A DNA stretch of 64,000 bases from Plasmopara viticola (Eukaryota; Oomycota; Peronosporomycetes; Peronosporales; Peronosporaceae). The first letter of the stretch is position 1. Every line of letters starts with the position of its first letter. The notes beneath the pieces are model-generated. The model saw only the letters and a program-made list of their open reading frames with translations. It made no database searches and was not told the DNA's origin. This document shows, one piece after another, positions 50,501-61,180 of the stretch. The translations under genes and the position numbers were made by a program. The DNA lies in contig MBPM02000064.1 of assembly GCA_001695595.3 (NCBI GenBank), positions 372,001 through 436,000 of the forward strand. The letters run 5' to 3'.

Positions 50501-51769
50501 ATGCTCATCCGAGCCCTTGATGAAACAAGATTGCTGCTCATAATGAATTGAAATAGCAGCGCTCCAAATGTTGGAACTTAGGTCGACGTTGGGTTGAATG
50601 TGTTATGCCTGACATAAAATAAGCGCGGTCTGCGACCAGTGCTTGCGTGTCCCTCAACGTGCTTGTTCAGCGCCTTGTCCTAAATGTCTTGCCTTGTAGC
50701 CTTCTTTACCTTGCATGGTCTAAGGCGAACGCCATTCACAGTGTGCCATCAGAAGAAAGCCGATTCTGCTGATTTCTATGAGCACAGCAGTAGCAATACT
50801 GCCTGGGCTCAACCTCAAGCTTGTTACTTACGAAATACAGTATGTGTTCCTTCCTACGGAGATCGCTCGGTGGCGTACGCGCTATGTGGCTTACGTGCTA
50901 GTTCACGCGAAAAGATGGAACCTTGTCTGTACTACTTCGGCGAAAAAATTTGTTTAATAAATCAAGTGAAGATGTAGCGATTTATCGTTGTTATTGGCTG
51001 AACTTCCACATAAGCTTAACCAAGCCTCAGCGCTAGCAGCGCGTGTCGTCGATGTAATGTTTCGATTAACATGAGCTAAAGTTTTGCGTGCACACACGTT
51101 GCTGCACATCGTTCTATGTATATTGATCGTATGTTGGACCCCTCACATGTTGCAATATAGACATTTGTCTAGATCACATTATCGTCCAGCAATGCTGATA
51201 AATTACGTCGGCACCATCCGATCTGTATTTGCCAATGATAGGCGTGTCATCTGAGCGATCTGAGAAAGCTTTGCGCTATCTACAAGGTTTACACATTGTG
51301 AGTCATTAAGCGATTCTTCTTCCCAGTTCCCAGTTCAATTTCTTTGCTAGTGTTGCAGTCTGACCCACGCTGTGGCTAATTCTGTTTAGGCAGCCTTTCT
51401 CTTTTCAAGCCATTTTAGCGAAAACGGGGTCTAAATTTCTTAAGCTATCTCAAAGTTGCAAGCAATAACGCAAACAAAATACGGTGTAAATTGGATCGGA
51501 TTACTATTTGTCATTACTGGCTCAAGCAGTTAGGTTTCCAAAAAGCACCCGCAACGCACCTTTTTTTCAGTACGCAGTGTCTGTACATACTGCCGTGGTA
51601 ACGTCGAGACTTTAGCAAAAAGTCAATAGTATATTTTGGCTAAAACTTAATTTTTGACCAACTTTATTAGTCTTTCTTGGACTTTAAATAACCATCTATC
51701 TCAACTTGTTTGCTAATATCACTTGATATGTATCAGCTAATATTTTTTAAAATAGTGCGATCTTTCTGC
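41588..51769. other. 10-kb gene desert, decayed repeats
   Basis: No supported gene. All open frames are short (below about 100 codons), mostly without ATG, and none carries a motif I can name. A fragment near 51,260-51,290 plus (KALRYLQG) resembles the copia RT/RNase H boundary, and protein-like runs occur near 42.4-43.4 kb, so old retroelements probably make up much of this stretch. Confidence 0.5.
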
Positions 51770-53086
51770 TTAATCACCAAAGTTTTGAGCTTGAACCATC
51801 GAAAGCGCGGCGCTAAGTGCAAACATTGTAAATGTAACAAAACAAAAGTTGATTGATAAATAAAGCGCCACGCCACATAGTAGCAAGTTAAAGGCAATGC
51901 CCGGCACCACTGAACTCCACAGTGGGAGATCCTGGCGCACGCACTGCTGGCCTTGAAATACGCCTCTTTCGTAAAAAGTTCGCAAACGCTCTTCTTTTTC
52001 AGCAAATCGATCTTTCAGCCTATCAACACACAATCGCAATCGTCAGCAAGGACCTTCAGTACCCAAATTAGTGGCCCATTCTATCGTACCATTTACCCAT
52101 TTTGTCCTTGTGCTTCCTCAACAATGACCGGTGGTAGCGTTTTACGTGCATATGCACCTCAGTAGGGAATTGTCCTCTAAGAAAGCGCTTCTACAATAGC
52201 AAGGCACGCCGTTAAGAGCAATGTATGCGTTTCAACCTTCACTCTTGTCTATCAATACCGGAGACGGTCGGATGCCGTGCCTGAGCTCGGGATACGCCAC
52301 TGTGACGTCGACGACAAAGTCGGGATCCAATTTCTCCATACATAGCTCAAAACCCTTTATTCGGGGTTGCAGGACATAATTCCAGGACGCTTCACCTTGC
52401 ATCTCGGCGAACTCGTGACTTTTCTGGAGCGACTTGTCATACAACGCTGTTCCTTCCGGAAACACGGCAAGCCACGAGCCAATCTCTACGTCTTTATACG
52501 ATTGAATGACCTTGTTCAGTCTGTCTTGGTCTGTAGCCCAGTTTCGATTAATGTATGGAAATTGTAGCAGTAGCATAGCCCAACCGACACCCGGAACGTA
52601 TCGGATCCCACTCTTCAACATGACGCGAAGGCGATCGTGAGCACCAAAGCGGAGGGCAAAACTCCAAAAGAAAATCCAATCCACTTCTGTGCGATGATTG
52701 CAAATTAAAAGCACGTGCTCTCGTGGTTGAAACTGCACCTTGACGTCTCCCGACAAGACAATTTTGACGCCACCGAGCACTTCTAGACAGCCGCTTAACA
52801 TGGCAAAGTATTTGGCTTCAAAAAAGCAAAACACGTGGCGACAGCTACGAGCTGAGAGGATATGAGTCCTTTGCAAAAGAGTGACCGGCCATAGGATAAA
52901 GGTGGTATTGAAGAAAGCGCAGACGACAAGGAGGAGCACGTAGGTACAACCGACAATGAGTCCAGAGTACGTCCAGGGACTTTCAAACTTTGTACTTGGA
53001 TGCACTGCTCGATTCAGCATCGACGTATCTTCTGGCTTGACTGGTGACTTGGATTCTGGAAAGCCGGAGGCTACCTTTCGACTCAT
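51770..53086 (-). CDS. 1-acyl-sn-glycerol-3-phosphate acyltransferase (LPAAT/AGPAT), three exons
   Basis: ATG at 53086; exons 53,086-52,259, 52,190-52,090 and 52,019-51,770 give 392 aa. The enzyme adds a fatty acid to lysophosphatidic acid to make phosphatidic acid, usually at the ER membrane. Visible motifs: N-terminal membrane segment about 40-70; catalytic NHRTEVDW (130-137, the NHX4D box); FPYINRNW (176-183); FPEGT (209-213); QPRIKG (240-245). Exon 2 supplies FLRGQFPTEVHMHVKRY. Across intron 2 the join gives WLKDRFAEKEERL, matching the W-L-x-x-R-F-x-E-K-E stretch of the AGPAT3/plant LPAT2-type family; exon 3 ends with two or three membrane segments. Without the introns the first frame would stop early and lose these conserved parts. 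Lies 174 bp downstream of the transporter gene, same strand. Confidence 0.9.
52020..52089 (-). other. Inferred intron 2 of the LPAAT gene (70 nt)
   Basis: Starts GTACGA and ends GATAG on the minus strand, with a branch-point-like TGCTGAC inside. Phase 2. Removing it restores the family-conserved WLKDRF join. Confidence 0.75.
52191..52258 (-). other. Inferred intron 1 of the LPAAT gene (68 nt)
   Basis: Starts GTATTG and ends TTGTAG on the minus strand, with TCTTAAC as a plausible branch point. Phase 0. It joins GIRPSP to KRFLRGQFPTE. Another donor 28 nt downstream (GTTGAA) would break the frame. Confidence 0.75.
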
Positions 53087-53260
53087 GGGAAAAGCTGGAA
53101 TGTGACGTCGTTTAAACTCGCTTGAGAATTTGACTAGCAATTGTATCGATTTAGAAAGGATACCAGTTCATGGAATTGACTGACGTTAACACAATAGCGT
53201 TCAGTTATCGGTGGCGTTATCCATCACTCGTAAAAGGTTATGGTCATTATTAATTTAGAG

Positions 53261-54760
53261 TCATTTGATAAAAATGTAAATGTTGTACGCGACGCAGTAG
53301 GCAAGCGACGTGAGGAACGCGGTAGCTGTGAGGGTGCCAGCGTGCTCTGTAAAGCCTCCGTACATGCGTACGAGTTGTGCGTCCAGCTTTTGTATCGGCA
53401 ACAATGGAATGACACCAAAGGCAAAGCTATTGACGAAACACGAGACAGCCACGAGGATAGCAATGGACCAGCGACGGTCCGGCGTGTCTTCTTTGTCAAT
53501 CGACTGAAAGTAGGACGCGTGTTGGATGGACGTGAGCAATGTGCTCACGAAGATTTTGAAGATAGTGTTGAAGGACAGTGCGAGTCCAACGACGCCTCCT
53601 TCAAAGCCTTCTTCGATAATCTCAGTGACGGGTATAAGTACCGTAAGAGCCATGATCCCCGACGAGACTCCAGATAGACCACTAACGAGGATATTAACAA
53701 CTGGTCTGCGACACCACGCCGGAATCACAATAGAAGCCATTAAAATTTGAGAAAAGATGGTCATTGCCGGTGCCAATGCAAAGAGTTTTCGCCACAGCAT
53801 GTTGCGATATTTGCATTTCCAAAGCAGCACGGTAAGTATCATGACAAAGTCGCTCAAGGTGGATCGAAGCAGTGTCGATGTTTTGCCGTTGGAGTCTGTC
53901 CATTGCCTAAATGCATTCGAGACCATGGGGAAGGAAAAATTGAGAAAAAACGCAAAACTCGCAACAACGACCAAAATCTTCCACACAGCCTTTTGCGTCG
54001 TCAGTTTCCAATAACTTTCACATTTGCATCGCAAACTCTCTTTTCGGTGTACCGACGGTTCGTCAAGTTTTGTAATCACGAGGACAATGGTCGTGACAGT
54101 CAGCAACATTAACGCTGACAATATAAGCGCAATCTCAAACTTTTGCACCACGACATGGATCACAAATACCAACAATCTCGCCGAAATTTCTCCGGCCACT
54201 CGTGCAATCAAGTAGTCAGCTTGAAACGCGCCTCGCCTCGAGAGACTTTCGCGTTGTGATAACGTCACCACGGACGTGTGTACGGAACAAAAGTTGATCA
54301 TTGAGCCAAAGCTCACGCCACCCATGAGTAGCATCATTATATAGCTGAAAGTGCCGCCAATTGCTGCATCGATAGCCTCAGTAAAGAGACAGCCGAGACC
54401 AATCAACGATAAACACACGAGACTGCAGGCCATGCCCAGGCACATGTAGGACTTGCGTCTTGAGCCCCACAGTGGCATGGCGTCAGCGTAGAGACCGACG
54501 AAGAACGCCATGGCCGCGGGTATTTCGACCAATCTATCCATGGCTTCGGTCTGGCTATCACTGAGGCTCAACTTGTTGCTCACCAAGGGCAAGAGACCAT
54601 ACCGCGCGCCAATATACACAAATGCCGATGTGAAGGTGGCAGCCACAAGGCCCGCGAACTCGGACGAAAAGAAGCGCACGAGGCCGCCAGAGCGCAAGCC
54701 GCCGTACATGTCGTAGTTGTAAAAGGACATTCCCGCGACAAAGCGGCCTGTAGGGAGCAT
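53261..54760 (-). CDS. BT1/folate-biopterin-like MFS transporter
   Basis: 499 aa, single exon, ATG at 54760. About 12 hydrophobic segments spread over the length. Landmarks: GLRSGGLVRFF near residue 20, which opens many oomycete members of this group; FVGLYADAMPLWGSRRKSYM (about 87-106), the loop between helices 2 and 3; EEGFEGGVVGLALS in the second half; and PLLPIQKLDAQLVRMYGG (about 452-469) near the C-terminus. The BT1 family in trypanosomatids, plants and apicomplexans carries folates or pterins; oomycetes have many divergent members with unknown substrates, so the substrate here is open. An initiator-like agtcattgcactgtcc lies at 54,775-54,790, just upstream of the ATG. A diverged paralog sits at 59,408-61,180 on the other strand. 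Confidence 0.82.
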   Translation of the reverse strand: MLPTGRFVAGMSFYNYDMYGGLRSGGLVRFFSSEFAGLVAATFTSAFVYIGARYGLLPLVSNKLSLSDSQTEAMDRLVEIPAAMAFFVGLYADAMPLWGSRRKSYMCLGMACSLVCLSLIGLGCLFTEAIDAAIGGTFSYIMMLLMGGVSFGSMINFCSVHTSVVTLSQRESLSRRGAFQADYLIARVAGEISARLLVFVIHVVVQKFEIALILSALMLLTVTTIVLVITKLDEPSVHRKESLRCKCESYWKLTTQKAVWKILVVVASFAFFLNFSFPMVSNAFRQWTDSNGKTSTLLRSTLSDFVMILTVLLWKCKYRNMLWRKLFALAPAMTIFSQILMASIVIPAWCRRPVVNILVSGLSGVSSGIMALTVLIPVTEIIEEGFEGGVVGLALSFNTIFKIFVSTLLTSIQHASYFQSIDKEDTPDRRWSIAILVAVSCFVNSFAFGVIPLLPIQKLDAQLVRMYGGFTEHAGTLTATAFLTSLAYCVAYNIYIFIK

Positions 54761-54774
54761 ACTGGTCGAGAGAA

Positions 54775-54790
54775 GGACAGTGCAATGACT
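54775..54790 (-). promoter_or_regulatory. Initiator-like sequence of the transporter gene
   Basis: Minus strand agtcattgcactgtcc starts with the TCATT core of the oomycete initiator and is followed by a pyrimidine-rich run; several later positions do not fit. Would give a leader of about 25 nt. Confidence 0.35.
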
Positions 54791-54849
54791 GGGAGCTGAG
54801 GATTACCACATGCGAGAAAGGCAACATGCAATACGATAGGTTCAACGGG

Positions 54850-55973
54850 AGAGATGATGACCGACGATGGGTCGGGTTACCCTTTAAATTTCACTGGTAG
54901 CGAATGCGGGAGAGATCTCTAAGGTGCTCCTAAACTATTATTACTTACATAGCTAATTACATTTGCTGGTGCTGCACGCACGCTGAGGAGCGCGAGCTTG
55001 GATGTCCCATTGCGTCGTAACCTTTGACATGTAACTTTTCAGCAGACTAAGATCAAGTCAGCGCGGATGTAGTCGACACAATACATGACATTATTCGAAC
55101 TTCTATATCGGCTGACGCATCTTTTTCTACAAAAAAGACTTAACATTTTAGTATATCGCTCGAGAATACTGTAGCAATAAGATACTGAGGACAGATTGCG
55201 TGTCCACAGGAAATGAGGTGCGTGCGAGCTCTGAACTTAATAGGGGAGCAGGATATCAAGGTAGAAAATGTACCCTCATATTGATGCAATTGATTGTGAC
55301 CTTAGCTTCGTTCCGAAAGCAGCGAATTGCTTCATTCGCTACGTCCATTTTGTACGGGAAAATTGAGTGACAAGCGCAAATTGACTTGGCAACTCGAGTA
55401 ACTAATGCCCCCTTAGCCTTTTCTATCCTTATTGTTCAAGGAATACCAAGGTCTACGAGATTACGGTAGCTGCATGGTATAGAATCTTTGACCAAAGATT
55501 TGCACTATCCCTTAGCGGCTCTGCCAATCGATCAATGAAGTAGGCTTCAGAAAAACGTTTATGGCTCAAAGAAATTTAATTGAGATTCCGATCAGCTGTA
55601 TCGAAAAAAAAAGCTTTGTTTATATTATCAAAGCATAAACAAATCATTAGTTAATATGAGGTCAATATAATGTGCGATTGAACTAAGCACTCATTCAATT
55701 TCATGTCAATGCGTTGCAAGCTCAGCTTAAATGCTATCGCTTTTTATAGCCAAAATCGACCCTGCACCCTTATAGCAAAATTGCCGTGTCTCACGCCGCA
55801 TGCGACGCTGGCTTTAATTTTTACTGCCCATGTCTTCTTGAATTCCTTCTGACCTAATAAAGCCTTCGAATAAGCCCATTATTGTGACTGCAAAGATAAC
55901 TCTTAGCAAACAATTAAGAAAAAATGGTAGCTAATTTTTAGTCGATGACGTCAACTCGTCACAAAAACAGGTG
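54850..55973. other. Intergenic, nothing recognised
   Basis: AT-rich with no frame worth reporting. The first 100 bases are the likely promoter of the transporter gene. Confidence 0.5.
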
Positions 55974-56321
55974 CGCCTTCCTTATGTAATGTAATGTATT
56001 ACGTTATCGCGTTGCCAAGTTATGCACGTGCTAGGCTCAGTCTGGCTAGTCCACGGCATAGAGTGGTGTCCGCATACGTCGAGTCTCGTTCGGCGGGCAG
56101 TGCAGCCAGCACCGAGGTCTTGAGGGTCTTCCATTAGTTTGTTTATCTCTGACTTGGTAAGAGCCCAGGTGGCGCCAGGTGCTGGAGACCGTCGCGTCGA
56201 GGGTGAGACTCGTTAGAGACCTGCAGATGCCCGAGAGCACCTGCCCGAAGCGCGCGAGCATTTAGCCCCCGCGCTTGGAAGGAGGGCGTCACCCCAACCT
56301 TTTCCAAGCTCGCCTTCCTTA
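55974..56321 (-). mobile_element. SINE-like retroelement, copy 2, with target-site duplications
   Basis: The body (55,985-56,310, about 326 bp) is flanked by a perfect 11-bp direct repeat, cgccttcctta on the plus strand (55,974-55,984 and 56,311-56,321). In minus orientation it begins with the same gcttggaa...ttccaagc hairpin as copy 1 and ends in the same attacattacat tail. The duplications differ in sequence from those of copy 1, so the two inserted independently rather than by duplication of a region. The 71-codon ATG frame is again open (56,261-56,046). Confidence 0.78.
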
Positions 56322-56605
56322 AGCTTTGCTAAAGAGATAGTGTACTGACGGTCTGATCAGAATTTGTTAATGCTATTAGGTTTGTAGTGATATAACAAAT
56401 CAACATATTTAGATAAAAAAATGCATAGCCAAATGCACCTTTTCACTTGAGCCATTGATGATGGCAGTAAATACAAAACCTTGTGGCCAATGTCATCAAA
56501 GAGGTTTTAAAAAGGTGTGGGTAGCTTGCAGCGCCGGCATCGAGTCCTTACTTGTTTAAGCCGCCAATTAAGAAAGCGAGTTTCCACAGGATAAGACTTG
56601 TGAAG

Positions 56606-57649
56606 CTAATAATCTGGGTCTCTTGGAACCACTGTCTCCGACAGCATTTGTATCCAACGCTTAATTTGCTGACCGAAGGTCAGGATCCGCACCTTGAGCT
56701 TAGCGGAGGTGGGCTGATGACTTACCGAAGCTAAGCAAGAGCCACACCGAATGTGCCTCAAAAAGTTGAAGAGTCGTGGCGGATCTACACGTGATGAGGT
56801 CATACCTTGCAATTAAAATAATGATAAGCATCAGTTGACGCCAACAAAGTAGAGAGAGTTTACATACTTCGCATGTGCACAAAAATTTGCGAATTCACTA
56901 CTATAGCTTGGACCTCCAAAGTCGAAACTTACCAAGCCATACGTCTTCTCTTAATCAGGACGACCGTCAAGTGATGTATTGTGAGTCTTGTACAGAATAC
57001 GGTATATTACTCCATCCCCGAGGAGACACTTCATGTGGCGGGAACAGCTCGACTTACATCGCGATCTGATGTAGCCTCACGCTAATCCGTGCTGACTGGT
57101 TTTTGTCCGAGTATGAAGCATCATCACCCCTCCTAACCTATAGCAAAGCTACGCACTTGTCGTTTGCGCGTAAAAGTCACGGTTTTGAGCTGATACAAAG
57201 GGTATGGCAGCGGCTACATGGGCTGTATCATAATTCGGGCGAGGCGATAACGCGTCAGCCAAAACATTTTGCCTTTGTGGGCTGTACTTAATTTTGCCAT
57301 GAAGCACAACATCAGAGAGTCGTCTGACCATTTTCTGTGAAAAGAAGATAGCGTGACTGAGCAAATAACATGACCTGTATTAATCAAAAATGACTTGGAG
57401 CTTCGTAATGGAACTTTTGACTCGACGGGAGCACACTCCATCGCTAAAAGTATTTTGTCATAGACTAGATCGTTTTATCGGCAGTTTTTTGTAGCTAAGA
57501 TTCACATAAGCTTTCCCTTCGGTGTTCGCTTGCAGAAGTGCACTACCGGTGACAAAATTTGACGTGGCACAGACGATCAATCTGGATTTCGCAAAGATTA
57601 GCGACTGCAGCAGACTCATTCGGCTTTGTTCAATGCCTGATTTCTTCAT
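56606..57649 (-). pseudogene. Broken Ty3/gypsy pol fragment (RNase H to integrase N-terminus)
   Basis: On the minus strand 57,458-57,649 resembles the RT/RNase H join, including FVTGSALLQANTEG (family: FAIGCALMQxDxxG). At 57,214-57,441 YTDH-like remnants are seen in another frame. At 57,149-57,364 QNVLADALSPRPNYDTAHV matches the end of RNase H (NxLADALSRRPDY). A piece near 56,750-56,810 (TLQLFEAHS) may be the start of integrase. Several frame changes and stops; not functional. Confidence 0.7.
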
Positions 57650-58216
57650 CCTAATGCGTACACCATTTAAGGAGTCTAAAAAAATGGTCGTGCTACTTCT
57701 GCGTGATTTGCACTACACCTATGTAGGTGATTAGTAAGGCTATGCCACTTCCTTGCTTTTTGTGTATGAATGAAATCGGCCGATCCATAATGTAGTAAAG
57801 AAATATTTGAAGATCAAACTTTTGCACATCAAGCCATCGCCAAACGCGGTCGCACTATTGGCAAGCTTGTCGATGCTATCACACTACTGACAGTCTATTA
57901 GCATAGATGTATTCAGCCCGCTGAACTATTCGGCAGACAACCTGGCATTGTATTTGTTGTAGACCTATAGTTTTTTTCTCTTAAATGAGCGGCTGTAATA
58001 AAATGGCAGAACTTTTCCTCGATTGTGTCGTTAGACAACATGGACTCCAAGAGTAGATTATTTCACACCGAGACCCCACTTTAAGATACATGCTGTTAAG
58101 GTAGATTGAACATATTCTCAGGAATAATTCACAGACTAAAAGGTAGACTGAGAGAGTAAATTGCGTCGTCAAAGACGTGTTGTGTGGTGTGTGCGTAAAT
58201 AAGAAAGTGCGTTGAT

Positions 58217-58450
58217 GTGTCACGCGCCCACTCGCTGAACAATGGCATTCATACCTCAACAGGCCAAACGCCGCTTTTTGTGAAATTTGACCAAATTTTG
58301 CGCTCTTTTGCTGTCACCAGACCATACTTTAGGTATTTACGGAGGAGAGAGGCTTGCCAATTTAAGCCTCTTCAAATGCGTAACCATGTCAAAGACTTTG
58401 TGTCTTGGGAACCCAAGTGTCTCGAGACACGTATGCAATCAATCGGCTGA
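58217..58450 (+). pseudogene. Gypsy integrase C-terminal fragment
   Basis: SLNNGIHTSTGQTPLFV (58,233-58,283) matches the conserved 'ALNNxVHxSTGxTPFFV' segment late in the Ty3/gypsy integrase core. It runs on the opposite strand from the pol fragment at 56.6-57.6 kb, so it comes from a different or rearranged element. Confidence 0.65.
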
Positions 58451-59407
58451 CTCCTTAAAAGGTTATTGAATACAAAAGAATGCACTATCACGACTATATT
58501 CAAAGGTGGAGATTTGGAATTGTTGGAGGCTCCAAATCTTTTTAATGCCCAAAAGATTCTGGCAGATATACCAAGAAGGACAAAAACGGTGCAACTTTAA
58601 TACTTCAAGGATGCGATAAATGTATTTTTACGATATAAGAGAGCCAGATAAGCTTAAAAGATACAGAAATGAAGCATAATTGAATGGATCGTGGGCGCAG
58701 ATGATTAGAAAGTTTGATTTCCAGAAGTGGCAAGACTTTGAATGAAACGCAAGCTCCGTCAAGCTCTCTTCTGGCTAGCGATCTCCAGCTTGTTTGGCAA
58801 GTCGCTCTGGTAGGGAATGCAGGAGTCATGAACATATTTACATATATCACCAGGAACTACGCAGGGTACGCTTGTTGAGTAAATTCTCGAAAACACATTA
58901 TTGACTCGCGTATCGTAATATCTTGTTAAGTTCCATATGTCTTACGCGGCGGATCGATTCACTGACTCTCCTGCGTTACTTCTACCTATTGCCCATATCT
59001 TACTTGGTAAGATTGACTGAGTTATTGTGGCGATCACGATGCGGAGCTGATACTGAAGAAAAATGTACGGACAATAACATAAAGAGAAACTTTCTCCACT
59101 TGTACCAAAGCCACCAGATTCAAACAAGATCGATTTGAAAGGGGATCGCCTTTAAAATCAACTCTCTTTGATCGGATGCTCTTCCTCATCAAAAGATTCG
59201 TCGTTCAAATCGAATGAGCATCTTGCATCGAGGAAGATTGCCAAAGAAATCGAACATTCCACTCAAAATGGGGTTCTGGCTTCAGTTCAGCGTGAACCTA
59301 TGAAACAGTGCGTAACTTGATTGCCGCTATGACCTCATGCTCGCGTTTTGTCCGAAGTTGATACAGTCTCTCAACGCACGTACTTTTGCTTTCGCCCCGT
59401 TCGAATC
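58451..59407. other. Intergenic upstream of the second transporter
   Basis: No supported gene. The sequence just before the next gene contains ctcatgctcgcgttttg (59,333-59,349), a loose match to the oomycete initiator about 60 nt upstream of the ATG. Confidence 0.4.
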
Positions 59408-61180
59408 ATGGTCGCCCGCCAGTTCAGTAGGTCCGCCGACCATGTCTGTACCAGTTTTCGACCAATAGTCTTGTACGAGTCGCAGCTCGATCCGATCAAC
59501 GATTCCTTAACCTTGTCCCAGTCTCGCAAGGAGCATTGTTTAGACTTTGACATGCCGTCGACTCAAGAGCTGGACGACATTGATGCCCAGTGCTCTGTCC
59601 AGGACCAGGACCGAAATACGACCGACTCGAATTCGAATCGGTCACTACAAGAACGAGGCTATGCCGTCAACGACGTGATGTTTGACTACCGAGCTCTGGG
59701 CAGTTTGCGCAGTGAACTTGTGCCCATTCGACTCTTTGGACGGTGGCATGCGGGCCTGGCCGCCTCGGCTCTCGCCTCTGGGATCGCTGCTGCTATTCTA
59801 CGTGATGGCTACCGTCCATTGCTGTCGTCAACGATACATGACGACAGGAAGACGACGTTTGACCAAGATGTGGTTTTATTAAATTGGGGCATAGTGCTCT
59901 CAGTCTTCCTTGGCCTCTTATCAGATTGTGTACCACTCTATGGTACGCGACGCAAAGCGTACATGGTCCTCGGGTGGGTACTCAGTACCCTCTCTTTTGC
60001 AAGTATCTGGGCAATTCACGTCTGGGAATCTGTCCACGAGGAAAAAAAATCCAACGCAGTCATGAAGCGGCTTCTCGAGTGTTTTCAAATCACTGGCAGC
60101 ACTTCGCTCCACGCTTCGTGGGTAGCCGCCTTGGCCTTGGTCGTCGAATTCGGACAGCGTGAAGCCATGAGTGAACGTGGTGGCTTGGCGGCGTGGATTT
60201 TAATCCTCTCGCACCTTGGCGCGCTTTGTGCGCACATGGTTGTGGCAGAGCTCCACTCGAGCTTGACTTTACTCAATACGAGCGCGATCATTGTCCTCGT
60301 CTCGGTCCTTGTCCTCCCACTGGTGCTCTGGCTCTTGTATGAAGACGACGAACAGGGCTCGACTGCCACCTTGATCGCGTCGACAAAGCAGATTGGGGTC
60401 GTCCCAGCCCTCCGTACCGGCATCCTTCAATTATGGGAAATCTGTCGAGAAATAGTGACGCATCGGGTGCTGTTATTTCTATTACTGTATGGAATGTTGC
60501 TCGACGCGCACGACCCGCGGGTCGCCCAAGCGCTTGCAAGTTGGAGTGGGTTTGCATCGAACGAGGCCCGCACCGATCCGTGGCTCCTCGTGACTGGGAG
60601 TGGAGGGACACTGAGCGCCCTCGTGTACGCAAAGTGGCGCCTCTTGCGGGCTGCGTGGCGTCAAGTGGCCCTCGCTGGGATCGGGCTCACTTGCGTTACG
60701 GTTATAGTACAAGCGATTGTCATCGCGACGGATACTATCCGTGCGAAATGGTTTTATGCGATTTCGATGGTACTTAAAACATGGCCTACGTCGTGGCTCT
60801 TACTGTTTACAGTGCTTGCCACGACAGAGATTGCACACGTGGGGTGCGAGGGGGTGACAATCGGACTAGTCCTGTCCTGTCAAGCGATCGGGACCACTGC
60901 AACAATGGCCGTCGCCGAGTGGATCAATTATCCGCCGGCGACGCAAAGTGCGATTATCGAAGATTCGCACACGACCCGAGCGCGTGTTTTGTTCGCAGCC
61001 ATGACCTATGCTGCCGTCAACGTCGTTGCTGCCGCGACGGTCCCCTTGCTCCCACGCTCAAAGCTCGAGACGCAACAACTCCGGATCTTTGGCGGACAGG
61101 ACCGAAAAGGTGCTGCCCTGATCGTGGTACTGTTTGTTGTGTTGCTCGTTTTCGCAATCGTCAAGTCTGTTATGGTATGA
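59408..61180 (+). CDS. BT1/folate-biopterin-like MFS transporter, second paralog
   Basis: 590 aa from the first in-frame ATG at 59408; a later ATG at 59552 would remove 48 residues and cannot be excluded, and the open frame upstream to 59348 would need a TTG start. The first 100 or so residues are hydrophilic, then about 12 membrane segments follow. Family landmarks shared with the gene at 53,261-54,760: FLGLLSDCVPLYGTRRKAYM (loop 2-3), GCEGVTIGLVLS, and PLLPRSKLETQQLRIFGG (about 546-563), which aligns with PLLPIQKLDAQLVRMYGG. Otherwise the two are far diverged, so this is an old duplication, and the genes face each other on opposite strands with retroelement debris between. GC-rich coding sequence. 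Substrate unknown; folate, pterin or another small organic solute by family. Confidence 0.8.
   Translation: MVARQFSRSADHVCTSFRPIVLYESQLDPINDSLTLSQSRKEHCLDFDMPSTQELDDIDAQCSVQDQDRNTTDSNSNRSLQERGYAVNDVMFDYRALGSLRSELVPIRLFGRWHAGLAASALASGIAAAILRDGYRPLLSSTIHDDRKTTFDQDVVLLNWGIVLSVFLGLLSDCVPLYGTRRKAYMVLGWVLSTLSFASIWAIHVWESVHEEKKSNAVMKRLLECFQITGSTSLHASWVAALALVVEFGQREAMSERGGLAAWILILSHLGALCAHMVVAELHSSLTLLNTSAIIVLVSVLVLPLVLWLLYEDDEQGSTATLIASTKQIGVVPALRTGILQLWEICREIVTHRVLLFLLLYGMLLDAHDPRVAQALASWSGFASNEARTDPWLLVTGSGGTLSALVYAKWRLLRAAWRQVALAGIGLTCVTVIVQAIVIATDTIRAKWFYAISMVLKTWPTSWLLLFTVLATTEIAHVGCEGVTIGLVLSCQAIGTTATMAVAEWINYPPATQSAIIEDSHTTRARVLFAAMTYAAVNVVAAATVPLLPRSKLETQQLRIFGGQDRKGAALIVVLFVVLLVFAIVKSVMV

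Noticed and set aside
60085..60777. Several 76-114 codon frames inside the second transporter gene
   Set aside because: GC-rich antisense and off-frame shadows of a well-supported membrane protein gene.
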